Part shown: piece by piece, positions 43,599-54,734 of the stretch | How positions within the stretch are numbered: the stretch's first letter is position 1 | How the letters are laid out: each line of letters opens with the position of its first letter | Assembly: GCA_964036045.1 (NCBI GenBank) | Contig: OZ038382.1 | Location: 116,222,429 to 116,286,428 of the forward strand | Length of the DNA stretch: 64,000 nt | Direction: 5' to 3' | Source: Eutreptiella sp. 'Long Island Sound 2002' | Lineage: Eukaryota; Euglenozoa; Euglenophyceae; Eutreptiales; Eutreptiaceae | Translations under genes and position numbers: made by a program | Notes under the pieces: model-generated | Told to the model about the DNA's origin: nothing | Seen by the model: the letters and a program-made list of their open reading frames with translations, nothing else | The model's database searches: none

Positions 43599-43884
43599 GT
43601 CCCTCCCCCAAGCCACCCCCCTGTGCTCAAGCCGTCATGCTCCAACCCCAAGCCGCAACCGTACTGCCTTCAGAAATCAGGCAGAGACCCCGGCTCTGCG
43701 GTTGTCTACAACGGGGCTGCCAAGTCTCATTGAGATATGGCAGAGGAAAACAGCAATGTGCAGCGGTACTCAGCGCGCGATTGAACTTGGTTTTGGGCTC
43801 CCGCCCCTCCCCGAAAAAGCTTGGCGCGCAAGAGCCCCTCCCGCCGGCCTCGGCAGCCACGAAAGGCGCCTTTCAGTGCAAAAA
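43599..43884 (+). other. LINE 3-prime UTR and tail
   Basis: Non-coding, ending in GTGCAAAAA against the target copy. No pair of repeats is seen. Confidence 0.7.
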
Positions 43885-43895
43885 ATCTTTGGTAC
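43885..43895. repeat. Right 11-bp target duplication of the LINE
   Basis: ATCTTTGGTAC, same as 34799-34809. Confidence 0.9.
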
Positions 43896-44541
43896 GTTCC
43901 TGTTTCATCAAGATTGTCAATTTCTGTTCCACCACACGGTTTTGTCTCTCATAAAGAGGACTAGACGTGTGGGTATAGGGCGCACCTGAGGTTACCCCAA
44001 CGTTGAGGGCATTCAGCACTCGTTTGTACCATCCCGTGTCACTACAGATGCGTACATCCTCATCAGAGTGCACCTGCTTAGGTGCTGCATACAAATCAAA
44101 CCATTGTTTGACCAACATTTTCACAGTCTGCCGACCTGTGACCTTCTTATTGCAGTGAAACACACGGGTGAAGCAGGACAGGCCACAGGTGACCACTAGG
44201 CAACTATCATAGCCGCCGAAACGAGGTAGGCCGTGGATGGAATCCACGTAGAGAGGAGAGTCAGTACAATAGGGTATGGGAAAGCTGGAAATCAGTCCCC
44301 TATCCTTGCTGTTGCTCTCTTTGTTGCCATGACAGCCACAAGCATCAACAATGGTCTTCATACGGGATCTCAGTTCAGTCAGGGTTAGACCAGAGTAGAA
44401 ACACTCATGGAACAATTCCACTGAGCGATTAGCGCCATAGTGACCTGAGCTTAGATGGGACCACTGTAGGCACCCATGAAGTCGTGCCTCAGGCACGACT
44501 ATATGGTCTTGTAGAAGAGGTACTGGTTGTTTTGGTACCAC
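43896..44541 (-). pseudogene. B integrase core
   Basis: The minus strand encodes the zinc domain (HLSSGHYGANRS, then ACGCHG), first Asp in YVDSIHG, second in VHSDEDV and Glu in LYERQNRVVEQ. It stops at TKD where the LINE entered and resumes at 34798. Catalytic residues match copy A. Confidence 0.88.
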
Positions 44542-45220
44542 CGGTGCCCTTCAATGACACGGGGTTCGTGGCCAGTCCTGAGGGTCTGGAGAATTTCTTT
44601 ATACTCTGACTGATGGTCACTATAGCTCCAACCCTCAAGGATTCCAGCAGTCCGCATAGACAGGTCAAACTGGACATGCATACGCTGGAAGGCCTCTTTG
44701 GCGAGTGCCTCAGAGCCATCAGAAATAAACGCATCGAAGTTGTTGCGCGATATGTAGTCAGACAGTTCAATTTTATGCCAGGGATATGATGGGCTGTCAA
44801 CCTGAACTGGCTCAGGTAAGTCCACCACCGTTTTAGTTTCGCTTTCTCCGGTGGTGGGCCCTTCTGAAAGGACTTCACCGGTTCGTTGTCACAGAGCCAG
44901 GCAATAGGGTTAGATCCCAATAGTCGGGACTCTGATGGGAGCACCATCATACCGGCCAGGAGCTTCTGGCCGTAGGTGCTGTAATTGGAACGTGCCTGGT
45001 TCCATTTCCAGTTTCAGTGTCCCAGTGGCACAAGTGGCCACTCACTGGAAGGATAGTCGTGCTTCAGGGAGCGATCACGGTTCAGTCCACTGGTACGATA
45101 ATGGCAGTGGGTTAGTTCAGCTGGGTTAAGCCTTTGCCATTGGTATATCGATCAAACCCCCCCTACATCAATGGCATCAGTGATCAGGACTATCGCCTCT
45201 TAGGGCGAGGTACGCCCAGG
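44489..45220 (-). pseudogene. B RNase H region
   Basis: Minus-strand pieces in two frames correspond to A 52680-53370: a QEL-type segment, SPSESRLLGSNPI, WLCDNEPVKSF, KRWWTYLSQFRL, then LSDYISRNNFDA. The frame changes near 44780-44830. The order relative to RT and integrase is as in A. Confidence 0.75.
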
Positions 45221-46665
45221 CAGTTGGAGAAGGCAATTTTTCTCTTCAACTCGAGGAAACTCTCCTCCTCTCTGCCGGTCCACCTCCAAAGAGTAGTTTT
45301 CTTGATTAGGTCAGTGAGGGAGGCAGGGGAGTAGGTAAAATTGTGGATGTGTCGCTTATAGAATTTACAAGCGCCCACCAAACTCCTCACGTCGTGTAGA
45401 CCCTTCTTAGGGTCATTGCAAATCTGCATGTCCTATAGGAGCTGCATCTTAGACGCGGCTGGTTTTCACCAGCCATACGCCACGTCTAAACCCAAATAGT
45501 CCATCACCTCTTTCATGAACTCGCATTTTTCGAGTTTGATTCGTAGATGGTTTCCCTGACAAACAATGAAAACCTTAAGGAGGAGAAGGACATGGTCCTC
45601 TTCGGTACTGGTACCCAAACTCACGTCATCGATGTGGGCCTGCATTTCTGCCCCTCAGGAAATCAACTCCTGTACTAGAGGTCTGCGCCTCAATATGTAC
45701 AAAAATTTGTTCATCAGTTCTTGGAAGAGTGCTGGGGCAGTAGCTACTCCAAAAGGCATGACGTTCCATTTAAATACACGACCCTTAGGGGTTATAAAGG
45801 CCAGCAGTTCCTGAGCTGCGGCTGTTAGGTCAACCTGCCGGAAAGCACTGCGTTTGTTCATTTTGGTTTTGTGCCGGCACTTAGCAGTACGCTCCAGGGT
45901 GTTTTCGATGCTGGCAATACTCCTTAAGTGGTTTTGGGTTTTCTTGTTGACCTCACCATAGTCAACGACCAGTCGTAGGGCGGTCGATCTTGGTTTAGCA
46001 ACCAGGAAGCAGGGACTGCAGTGGTGGGGGTAGTCCCCCTTCTTATATTCCTCGACGAGGCCAGCATCAATACATTCTCGGATCTGGCGCTCTATTTCTT
46101 CATCCTGTTCCTGAGGAGCGGGGTAGGAATGACGCCTCACTCGCGTCTTCTCAAATTCAGGTTTCACTTTCAGGGGCATCGGGACCAGTTTTTTACAGGA
46201 CAGGGGAGGCGGCAGGGCGCCGAACACCTCCTCGTAGGTTAGGAGCAGTTTCTCCAGTCGGGGGTAAAGGTTCAGACTCCCGATTTTCTGCAGGAAATCC
46301 TCCTCAGCATGGAGGTTGCTCTTACCATGCTCTTTCTTCCTCTGCCGATCAGCCGTTTGGGCAGGTACTGAGCAGTCGGCCCAGTCAGGGGAACATTGTT
46401 GCCCATGGTGCAGAGAATACACTAGGGGTATCTCAGGGTCAGGTAGCGTGTAGGAATCATCGTCCTCCTCAGACCAGATGCAGGATTTCCACGTCTGTTT
46501 GAGGCATTGCAGCCGTTCTTGGGGCTCAATACCTTCGGCCTTCCGGTACAACAGCCTTCGGAGTTCCTGAGTGTCATGCTCCGACAGTGGCATGTTATTA
46601 GAAGGAGGCCGAGCTAGAGCATCAGGACTCTGAGCCACGGGTTCACCTGAGCAAGTATGCTGCAT
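45190..46665 (-). pseudogene. B reverse transcriptase
   Basis: The minus strand from 46665: a linker, PEIPLVYSLHHG, TYEEVFGALPPPLSC, then RHSYPAPQEQ, CSPCFLVAKP, LRLVVDYGEVN, a KMNKRSAFRQVDL block, FITPKGRVFKWNVMPFG, and TGA at 45655. HIDDVSLG (catalytic Asp pair) follows at about 45630. A TGA at 45466-45468 after AYGW is shared with A (52384-52386). A has Gly in KRSGFWQ where B has Ala. Confidence 0.87.
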
Positions 46666-46990
46666 GTGCAGACAGGGTTTCCAACAGGGGAAGTAGGTTC
46701 TGAGGTTGACTCTAGGTCTACCTCTTCCAGCAGCAGCTGGGCCAGGAGGGCACTGTGTTTGAGTTCAACATAGCTGGGATCAACAGGAGGGATAGAGCTG
46801 GTGATTTCAGACAGTTGGTTGTCCGCATCCCACTTCACAGCAGCAGGTTCCAGATCGCCATCAGGGGATTCACACCCTGTAAGTGTGGCAGATAGGTGCT
46901 CAGGAGATCGTTTTTTGAGATCAGAAAGGGTCAAGCCACGATTTTCGGCCATGACCTCTTTTGGTAGCACCTAATCCAGATCACACAGGG
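46614..46990 (-). pseudogene. B pol linker between pre-RT module and RT
   Basis: Minus strand, from KEVMAENRGLTL to GEPVAQSPDALARP. It matches A 50895-51272. It is acidic and Ser/Leu-rich, with no domain. The right end is the target site of A. Confidence 0.7.
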
Positions 46991-46995
46991 GTACA
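46991..46995. repeat. Left target duplication of A (GTACA)
   Basis: GTACA recurs at 58168-58172; the equivalent site in copy A itself (near 50868) is uninterrupted. Confidence 0.92.
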
Positions 46996-47703
46996 AGTAA
47001 GAAAAAGTCACTGCCATGTCTTTCTCGAAGGGCTTGATCAAGGCCAAGCCCCCCTTAAAACCCTTTTGTTGATGCTAAGACAAACCTAAGTTTTTTTATC
47101 TCTCTTTGGATGCCTAAAGTACACTTTCTCAAAGTAACTAGGGTTGTGACCCTAGCCCCCCATGAAGTTCACCCCTACCACTCAACTGAGCGGAGGTATC
47201 TTCCTTCATGGAGGATATACCGAAATAAAATAGGCATTTCATGCTTTTGGCCTTGGAGGTTAAGCCTAGTGGTCTCCGAACCCAAGACCCCTATACTCAA
47301 TTGTTTCTACCACTTATTGTGGTCCTACTTTGTAACTGTTTCTGAATTCAGTTGCTTGGCCAAGTCATTTTCTGTGTTGGCCTGACATCTATGCCCCACA
47401 TTCCTAACCAGCACCATTTCACCCAAAAGAGTGCACATGAAGTGCTTAATGCTATCTTGGAGGCCAGAGGCAGTCCAATTTTCATATAAAACCTTTTGTA
47501 TTATCCATTTGTGATTGAATCTTTGTGTATAAACCTGCATTGTCTATCTGCAGCCCTTCTGTGTTACACTGGATTCCAAAACCAATCATTGATTCGATCC
47601 ACATCCTGTTCTTGCTCTACTTGCTGCTTTGGTTTGGGTTTTCAACTACAAAACCTGCAGGATCTCATCAAAATATCTAGGGCATAAATCAAGGACATCT
47701 TTC
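46996..47703 (+). repeat. 5-prime LTR of A
   Basis: Begins AGTAAGAAAAAGTCACTGCC, ends near GGACATCTTTC. The direct copy is at 57459-58167; the inverted copy at 61323-62032 belongs to B. It does not start TG or end CA; the boundaries come from the duplication and the three-way match. Identical short frames in both copies (47110-47385, 57573-57848) are not genes. Confidence 0.9.
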
Positions 47704-47718
47704 CGGTAGCAGGGGCAG
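47704..47718 (+). promoter_or_regulatory. Primer-binding site of A (variant iMet type)
   Basis: CGGTAGCAGGGGCAG follows the LTR; compare TGGTAGCAGAGCAGG in C and CGGTAGCAGAGG in B. The first base is C in both A and B, which suggests the LTR boundary is one base off or that the site has drifted. Confidence 0.6.
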
Positions 47719-47786
47719 TCCCTTGTGACCTTTTGAACCGACCCTGAGAAGAAGTGCAGCACACAAAGCTCAACAACAAGTTCATC

Positions 47787-49757
47787 ATGTCCACGCAAAG
47801 CATCAGGACCTGGCCCATCAGAACTGTCCAAGTGCAAATGGGCAACATGGCCCACCCAATGAGTGAACCACCTTACCAAGCTCCACAACATCTCAGTGGC
47901 GCATCTGGGTCCCAAGGAGATCCAGAACGCAGGAGGGCGGAAGAAAATAAAGGCCTTACGACCGAGGCCTTAGCAGCACACGGTGGAGACAGCTTCAGTC
48001 ACCTCCACAGACGTGTAGCTGCTTCCGTATCCAGATCCAACTGTCCGGCTTCATCCTCAACAGCGATTGAAGGCCCTGAGGAGTATGAGGAACTGAGGAA
48101 GAAGATGGATGAGTACATCCTACATGAGGAGTACTACAAATCCATTCGTGGGGAAGATGGAGAGGAGCCTTTGGCTGTACATGGATCCAGACCACGTACA
48201 GACCTAGGGTCCTACGCGCACTCTGGTCCGCCGTTTGACAGAGCCGAGACTGCATCCCTGCCAAGACGACCAAGACCTGAGTATCCAAGACCATGTTGTC
48301 CAACCCCAAGGGCTCCCGAAGTGGGCCCGACTCGAGTCGAAGAACAACATCATCCAAGGCCAACCTACAGTGCCCTGGATCATACGGCCGAGCTGTTGGC
48401 CAAACTCCTGTCTGGATCAGAAGATCCAGATGTGACGGCCCTATTTGAGGCTATTAAGGCAAAACTGGGTATTGCAGAACCCTTACCCAAGCCAGAGTTG
48501 TCCTCCCTCCCTCCTGGACTGAGTATTCTGGCCGAAGATCTTAAGAGATCAAGGGTCTCAAGGCTGTTGCCTAAGGTCACCTGCCCCAGCCCCTTTCACC
48601 CCCGTGCCAGGACAGTGCCCATGGCTGAACTACAGGACGTGCCTGTCACAGAGATTGAGAAAAGAGGGCTGTCAGCCCTGGCACCTGTTGCCGGCGTCTC
48701 GCCTTCAGGCCTAACTCCGGGGGATGGGAAGACGGGCAGACCTATTGCCCAGGCGAACATCTAGCTGGAACTGCCAGAGTTCGACCCCAAAAATCTGCCC
48801 GAATGGGCAGAAGAATTTGCTGAGTTCCTTCTACTGACTGGCCAATCCCATGTGGATGGGGCCACCAAATGTTCACTGCTGAAACGCTCATGCAAAAGGA
48901 AATTTTTGCAAAAACAGGTGAAACAGATTGTGAAAACCTGTTCCACCTGGGCAGAGGTACTCCTGAGGTTGGAGGAAACATTCCCAGTCTATGAGACTGA
49001 CCTCAGTGTGCGCACACAGATAGAGGAGCTACCTATGCTCCCTGAGTTTCCATCCGCTGCACGAATTTCTGAATATGTGTGCGACTTGGAGTACCTGTTT
49101 TCGAGGATGAACGTGGGCTCCTACGGAGCCACTGAGCCCCACCTGTGGCTCATGAGTAAGATCCCCCAAGGTACGTGGGATGATTGCCGCTCCACCTCTG
49201 AGAGAAAGAGCAGGACCCACTCGTACGATGAACTGGTGGACCTCTTGATTGAGCTGGCTCATGAGAGAGAGAATGACTCCCACATGGTGAAATTCCTCAA
49301 GAAGCATTTGGGTCGAGGGGGTACCCGTATCCCCGAACGTGGCGAAGGGAAAGGGCCTAAAAATCCCACTAACACCAACCAGGGAGGTGGTAAAGGGAGG
49401 GGTAACCTACGTGCCATGAATGACGTTAAACCTGATGCAGGTACACCCCCCCTGTTCTACTGCAAACCTGTCAATGACAAGGGGGGACCTTGTCATGCCT
49501 CTGACTGCGATCTCTGCAGTGGCTGTATGCTGCAGATGAAACGTCAGCAGCATACCAAAAATGGGAAACCTGTGACCCATCAGGACCATTTCAGGTGTAC
49601 CATCACCTGTGGTTACTGTGGCAAACGTCGTCACTACGAGGACGAATGCCACATCAATAAACGCGGGAGTGACAAACTCAAGCGTCAGGAGGCCGAACGC
49701 CAGAAGACCCAAACGCCCGCCAGAAATCCCCCGAATGGGGATAAAGGTGGTAAATGA
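47787..49757 (+). pseudogene. A gag polyprotein with CCHC knuckle
   Basis: Frame 3 from ATG 47787 (same start as B at 61249). Residues 1-325 are Ser/Pro/Glu-rich with a short acidic helix (EEYEELRKKMDEYI). TAG 48762 stands where B has CAG. After it come a Trp/Leu-rich capsid-like region (LPEWAEEFAEFLL through YDELVDLLIELA, about 48765-49310), a Gly/Lys-rich hinge and a Cys/His cluster (GGPCHASDCDLCSGC). The knuckle is CGYCGKRRHYEDEC (about 49611-49652). It ends at TGA 49755, and the same frame runs on to protease, so gag and pol share one frame in this family. Confidence 0.85.
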
Positions 49758-50400
49758 GGTGGCAAGGGATGTGGCAAAAATGGACCCCCTAACCCCCAGA
49801 GGCGCTCATCAGCGCCCGTTGCTACACCCACTCCTGCTGCTACACCCGCTCCTGCCGCAGCTGACCCCAAAAAGCGCCCCCAAGGGGATAACGCTACCCC
49901 TGAGGGGAACAATTCCAAGAAGAGGCGTTCGGCCTGGATCGCCAGGTCCCTCTTTGCTGCAGGGGTGGATGTCAAGTTCCCTGATGAGGTTTAGGGGGGC
50001 GGCTCCGAAAAGGAGGACTTGGTTTTCTGGATCCTCATGAAAATCGGGGATCAGGCTTTTCGAGCGGTGCTCCACACCGGTGCAACACTTTCCATAGTGG
50101 CCCGGCGCCTGCTAAAGACTTTCAAGAAAACTAAGACCGTGTCCATAAGAGTTGGGGATGGGCGTACCATCCATTCCTTGGGAGGGGTCGATGTGACTAT
50201 ATGTCTGGGCGACGAAACCGTGACCCAACACTGCAGAGTGCTGGACACCGACGCCTTTGACATCGTATTTGGCACCGACTTCCTACGAAGAAACCCCCAG
50301 GTAAAAATGCTGTCCCTCCAGCGCCCCTATTCTTTGCACTGCGACTTTGGCAGTGGGCTATTCTCCGTACCTTTGCAGCTGTCAGGACAAAAAGAGTCTG
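49758..50400 (+). pseudogene. A protease, catalytic Asp replaced by His
   Basis: Same frame after TGA 49755, with a Pro/Ala-rich linker and TAG 49992. The retropepsin block is VLHTGATLSIVARRL; the codon at 50073-50075 is CAC, where B has GAC at 58960-58962. The second block FDIVFGTDFLRRNP is near 50257. Loss of the Asp would abolish cleavage. Confidence 0.85.
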
Positions 50401-50858
50401 GGCTGCGTTACGCATCCAAGACTAACTATCGTACTGAAAACTACCAATTGGCCCGTCACGTTCTTGAAAATGGACTGGCGGCCCTTCAGGTAAACCTGGA
50501 TGAGATCCAGGTGGAATTGTTTGCGAGCCAACAACAGCACATCATGCAGCTGTACTGCTCGAAACAACTGAACAATGCTTTCCGTTTCTTCTGGAAGGCA
50601 ATGCGCCTAGCGTATGCTAACCCTCCCTTCTCCCTGCTCGCGAAGGTTCTAACCAAAATCGCTTATGAGGGAGGAAGGGTTGTTATGTGCACCCCTGACT
50701 GGGGCTGCTCTGGTAGACATGCTTACTGGCGCCGTATGCTAGATCGAATGACCCCGGGAAGAGTGCAACTACCCGACGGCCCCATCTATGTGCCTGAGGA
50801 CTCAGACAGAGCTATGCAGGCCCCTGAGTGGGCCAGTTTCCTGTCCATCGTCGATTGA
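50401..50858 (+). CDS. A pre-RT module with NPPF motif
   Basis: Open in frame 3 to TGA 50856. VELFASQQQH, NAFRFFWKAM, YANPPFSLLAKVLTKI, EGGRVVMCTPDWG, then WRRMLDRM and LPDGPIYVPED (about 50511-50810). The same module is in B (58594-58180) and, more diverged, in D and C. NPPF recalls motif IV of N6-adenine methyltransferases and the module next to RNase H in DIRS-like elements, but no AdoMet-binding motif is seen. Function unknown. Confidence 0.65.
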
Positions 50859-51483
50859 TCTCTCAATCCTGTACCCCTGTGTGACTTAGACCAGGTGCTA
50901 CTGAAAGAGGTCATGGCCGAAAATCGTGGCCTGACCCTTGATGATCTCAAAAATCGATCTCCTGAGCACCTATCTGCCACACTTACAGGGTGTGAGTCTC
51001 CCGATGACTATCTGGAACCTCCAGCTGTAAAGGAGGATGCTGACGACCAACTGTCTGAGATCGCCAGCACTATTCCTTCTGTTGATCCCAGCTGGGTTGA
51101 CCTAAAACATAGTGCCTTCCTAGCCAAGCTGTTGCTAGAGGAGGTAGATCTAGAGTCAACCTCTGAACCCGCTTCCCCTGTTGGGAAGCCAGTGCTACAC
51201 ATGCAGCCTATGCACACAGGTGAACCCGTGGCCCAGAGTGCTGATGCTCTGGCGCGGCATGCCATTGTCTGAGCATGACACTCAGGAACTCTGGCGGCTG
51301 TTGTACCTGAAAGCCGAAGGTATTGAGCGCCAAGAGCGGCTGCAATACCTCAAACAGACGTGGAAATCCTCCATCTGGTCTGGGGAGGAGGGTGAGTCCT
51401 ATACGCTGCCTGATCCTGAGATACCTCTAGTGTAGTCTCTGCACTATGGGCAGCAATGTCCCCCTGAGTGGGACGATGGTTCG
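50859..51483 (+). pseudogene. A pol linker before RT
   Basis: Frame 3 continues after TGA 50856 (B has GGA) through KEVMAENRGLTLDDL to a 14-nt deletion near 51254. Frame 1 then goes on with MPLSEHDTQELWRLLYLKAEG and stops at TAG 51433 (B has TAC, Tyr). Acidic, no domain. Confidence 0.65.
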
Positions 51484-52518
51484 GTGCCTGCCGAAACTGC
51501 TGATTGGCAGAAAAAGAAAGAACATGGAAAAAGCAACCTCCATGCTGAGGAGGATTTCCTTCAGAAACTCGAGAGTCTTAACCTTGACCCCCGCCTGAAG
51601 AAACTGCTGATAACCTATGAGGAGGTGTTCGGCGCCTTGCCGCCTCCCCTTTCTTGTAAAAAAATCGTCCAGATGGACCTGAAATTGAAACCAGAATTTG
51701 AAAAGACGCGAGTGAGGCGTCGTCCCTATCCCGCTCCACAGGAACAGGTTGAAGAAATCGAGCGCCAGATCCAGGAATGCATTGATGCTGGCCTCGTTGA
51801 AGAGTATAAGCACGGGGACTATCCCCATCACTGCAGTCCCTGTTTCCTTGTTGCCAAACCAGGGTCGACTGCCCTACGTTTGGTTGTAGACTATGGTGAG
51901 GTCAACAAGAAAACCGAGAACCACTCAGGGAGTATTCCTAACATGGAAAACACCCTTGAGCGTATTGCCAAATGCAGGTACAAGACCAAAATGGACAAAC
52001 GCTCTGGTTTCTGGCAGGTGGACCTAACCGCCGCACCTCAGAAGCTGTTGGCCTTCATAACCCCTAAGGGTCGTGTCTTCAAGTGGAAGGTTATGCCTTT
52101 CGGGGTGGCTAATGCCCCAGCGCTCTTCCAGGAGCTTATGAACAAAGTTTTGTACATACTGAGGCGCAGCCCTCTTGTACAAGAGTTGATCTCTCGGGGT
52201 GCAGAAATGGAGACTCACATCGACGACGTGAGTTTGGGTACTAATACCAAAGAGGACCACGTCCTTCTCCTCCGTGAATTTTTCATTGTCCGTCAAGAAA
52301 AAAATCTCCGAATCAAACTCGAAAAATGTGAGTTTATGAAAGAGGAGATGGAGCATTTGGGTTTCGACGTGGGGTATGGCTGGTGAAAACCAGCCGCGTC
52401 TAAGATGCAGCCCCTACAGGACATGCAGATTCGTGATGACCCTAAGAAGGGTCTACACGATGTGAGGAGTTTTGTGGGTGCCTGTAATTTTTTTCGGCCT
52501 CACATCCACAATTTTACG
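51484..52518 (+). pseudogene. A reverse transcriptase
   Basis: Frame 1: EEVFGALPPPLSC, CSPCFLVAKPGS, LRLVVDYGEVN, KMDKRSGFWQVDL, FITPKGRVFKWKVMPFGVANAP, HIDDVSLG (Asp pair, 52219-52227) and KLEKCEFM. TGA 52384 follows GYGW, shared with B. The connection DVRSFVGACNFFRPHIHNF and TAG 52518 follow. Apart from these stops all RT motifs are present. Confidence 0.92.
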
Positions 52519-53372
52519 TAGTCTTCTGCCCCCCTCACTGACCTAATCAAGAAAACTACTCCCTGGAGGTGGACCGCCAGAGAGGAAGAGTGTTTCCAGG
52601 AGTTGAAGAAGAAGATTGCCTCCTCCAACTGCCTGGGAGTACCCCGCCCTGAGGGCGCGATAGTCCTGATCACTGATGCCAGTGATGTAGAGGGGGTGGT
52701 ACGATCTACCACTGGCAGGAGCTTAACCCTGCTGAACTAACCCACTGCCATTATCGTACTACTGGACTGAACCGTGATGGTTCGTTGAAACATGACTATC
52801 CTACCAGTGAGTGGCGACTGGTGCCACTGGGACACTGGAATTGGAAATGGAACCAAGCGCGTTTCAATTACAGCCCCTATGACCAGGAACTCCTGGCTGG
52901 TATGTTGGTGCTATCGTCACCATCCCGACTCCTGGGATCTAAACCCATTGTCTGGCTGTGTGACCAGGAGCCTGTGAAGTCTTTTCAGAAGGGCCCACCA
53001 CCAGAGAAAGCAACGCTGAAACGATGGTGGACTTACCTGAGCCAATTCAGGCTGACAGTGCATCATATCCCAGGGATAAAGAATGAACTCTCTGACTATA
53101 TATCGCGCAACAACTTCGATGCGCTTATTGGTGAGAGCTCTGAGGCGCTCGCCAGAGAGGCTTTCCAGCGTATGGATGTCCAGCTTGACCTGTCCATGCG
53201 CACTGCTGGAATCCTGGAGGCTTGGAGTCTAACCGACTATGAGTCAGAGTATGAAGAAATTCTCCAAACCCTCAGCACTGGTCTCGAACCCCGTGTCATT
53301 GACGGGAACCAGTGGTATAAAAACAATCGGTACCCCTTCTACGAGGACCGAATTGTGGTGCCTGAGGCTTGA
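52519..53372 (+). pseudogene. A RNase H and spacer
   Basis: VLITDASDVEG (first Asp, about 52668), a frame change near 52700, then FNYSPYDQELLAG (Glu), IVWLCDQEPVKS (Asp), LSDYISRNNFDA (last Asp) and a helical spacer to TGA 53370. B has Arg at that stop. Confidence 0.85.
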
Positions 53373-54290
53373 CTGGATGGGTGCCTACAGTGGTCCCATC
53401 TCAGTTCTGGTCACACTGGCGCTAATCGCTCAGTGGACTTCTTCTGTGAGTGTTTCTACTCTACCCTGACCGAACTGAGGTTGCGTATGCAGACCATTGT
53501 GGATGCTTGTGGCTGTCATGCCAGAAAGCAGAGCGACAGTAGGGATAGGGGCCTGATCTCCAGCTTACCCATACCCTATTGTGCTAACTCTCTTCTCTAC
53601 GTGGATTTCATCCACGGCCTACCACATTTCGGCGGCTATGATAGTTGCCTAGTGGTCACCTGTGGCCTATCTCGCTTCACCCGTGTGTTCCCTTGCAATA
53701 AGAAAATCACAGGTGAGCAGACTGTGAAAATGTTGGTCGAACAATGGTTCGAACCCTATGGAGCACCTAAGCAGGTGCACTTCGATGACGATGTACGCAT
53801 CCGCAGTGACACTGGGTGGTACAAACGAGTGCTAAATGCCCTCAACGTGGAGGTAACCACTGGTTTTCCCTATACCCACACGTCTAACCCTCTCTGTGAG
53901 AGACAGAACCGTGTGGTGGAGCAAAAGTTAAGAATCCTGATGAAACAGGAGCGTACCAAGGACTGGGTACGCCTAGTGCCCTAGGCAGTGCTGACCATGA
54001 ACTCACAGCGGAGGTCCTCTACGGGTCTCACCCCCCACGAACTGTTCCATCGAGGACAACCTGCTTGGTTCTTCAAAAGCCCCTTTGCTGAGGACTTCAA
54101 GAGCCCTGTGGGAGACTGGCCCGAACACAAGCAGTCTCTGGCTAACCAGACCGGGACTAACATGAGACACGTTCGTGACCGTGAACTGAGCCGACGGAAC
54201 CGCCTACGGCGACCTGCCAGCTTCAAGGTTGGTGACCTTGTCTTGTTACACCATTCACGCCTACCCTCCTGGCCACGTAACTGCCTATAG
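53373..54290 (+). pseudogene. A integrase
   Basis: Same frame 3. The zinc domain HLSSGHTGANRS and ACGCHA is followed by YVDFIHG (Asp, 53604), VHFDDD (Asp, about 53785) and CERQNRVVEQ (Glu, 53898). TAG 53982 replaces Trp of B, and TAG 54288 comes later. TPHELFHRGQP and FKVGDLVLLHHSRLP mark the C-terminal fold. Catalytic residues are intact. Confidence 0.9.
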
Positions 54291-54734
54291 GACCCTTACT
54301 TTGGACCCTATCGTATCATCAGGATAGATGGATCCAGGATCCATGTCAGGTGCAGTCCACGTCTAGGTGGTGAACTGCTGTGTGCAGCTAAGCAGTTGAG
54401 GCACTATCACTCCCCTGACGATTTGTCTTGGGATGAGTGGCGCCTCAGCGACAGTGAGGTCGAGCGTATAGACCTAGAGAACGCTGCCAGTCCAGAGGAG
54501 GCAGACAAACTCGAATAGATGACTGCCGATGAAATGGCAGTCGATGGTTACTACGTGGTTGCAGGTATTGCTCGCCACGAGTATAAACAGGGCTGGAAAT
54601 TCTTAACCCTGTGGGATGGCTATGGGTTATCTGAGGCGACCTGGGGACCTATGTCACCCTTCATACAACCAGATGGGAGTATCAACCCCATCTTCGCACT
54701 TACCTCGTTGAGAACATTGAGGGGCAGCTCCTAA
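54291..54734 (+). pseudogene. A integrase tail with chromodomain-like block
   Basis: After TAG 54288: YRIIRIDGSRIHVR, CSPRLGGELL, LSWDEWRLSDSEV, TAG 54516, then YYVVAGIARHEYKQGW and DGYGLSEATWGP. Same as B at 7293-7628. It ends at TAA 54732. Confidence 0.78.

Larger units (their letters stand above)
34810..43884 (+). mobile_element. LINE with AlkB, APE endonuclease, RT and RNase H
   Basis: About 9.1 kb, flanked by an 11-bp duplication and ending in a short CAAAAA tail. Order: 5-prime region, ORF1 with unknown domain then AlkB-like domain, APE-type endonuclease, RT, RNase H, C-terminal Cys/His and Pro-rich tail, 3-prime UTR. It is C-rich on the plus strand. Several frameshifts and a few stops leave it inactive. 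The variable-length duplication and tail fit target-primed reverse transcription. APE plus RNase H resembles the I-like or L1-like group, but I cannot fix the clade. Confidence 0.93.

Noticed and set aside
47110-47385. 91-codon frame identical to one at 57573-57848
   Set aside because: Both are inside the LTRs of A; identity reflects the LTR pair, not a conserved gene.
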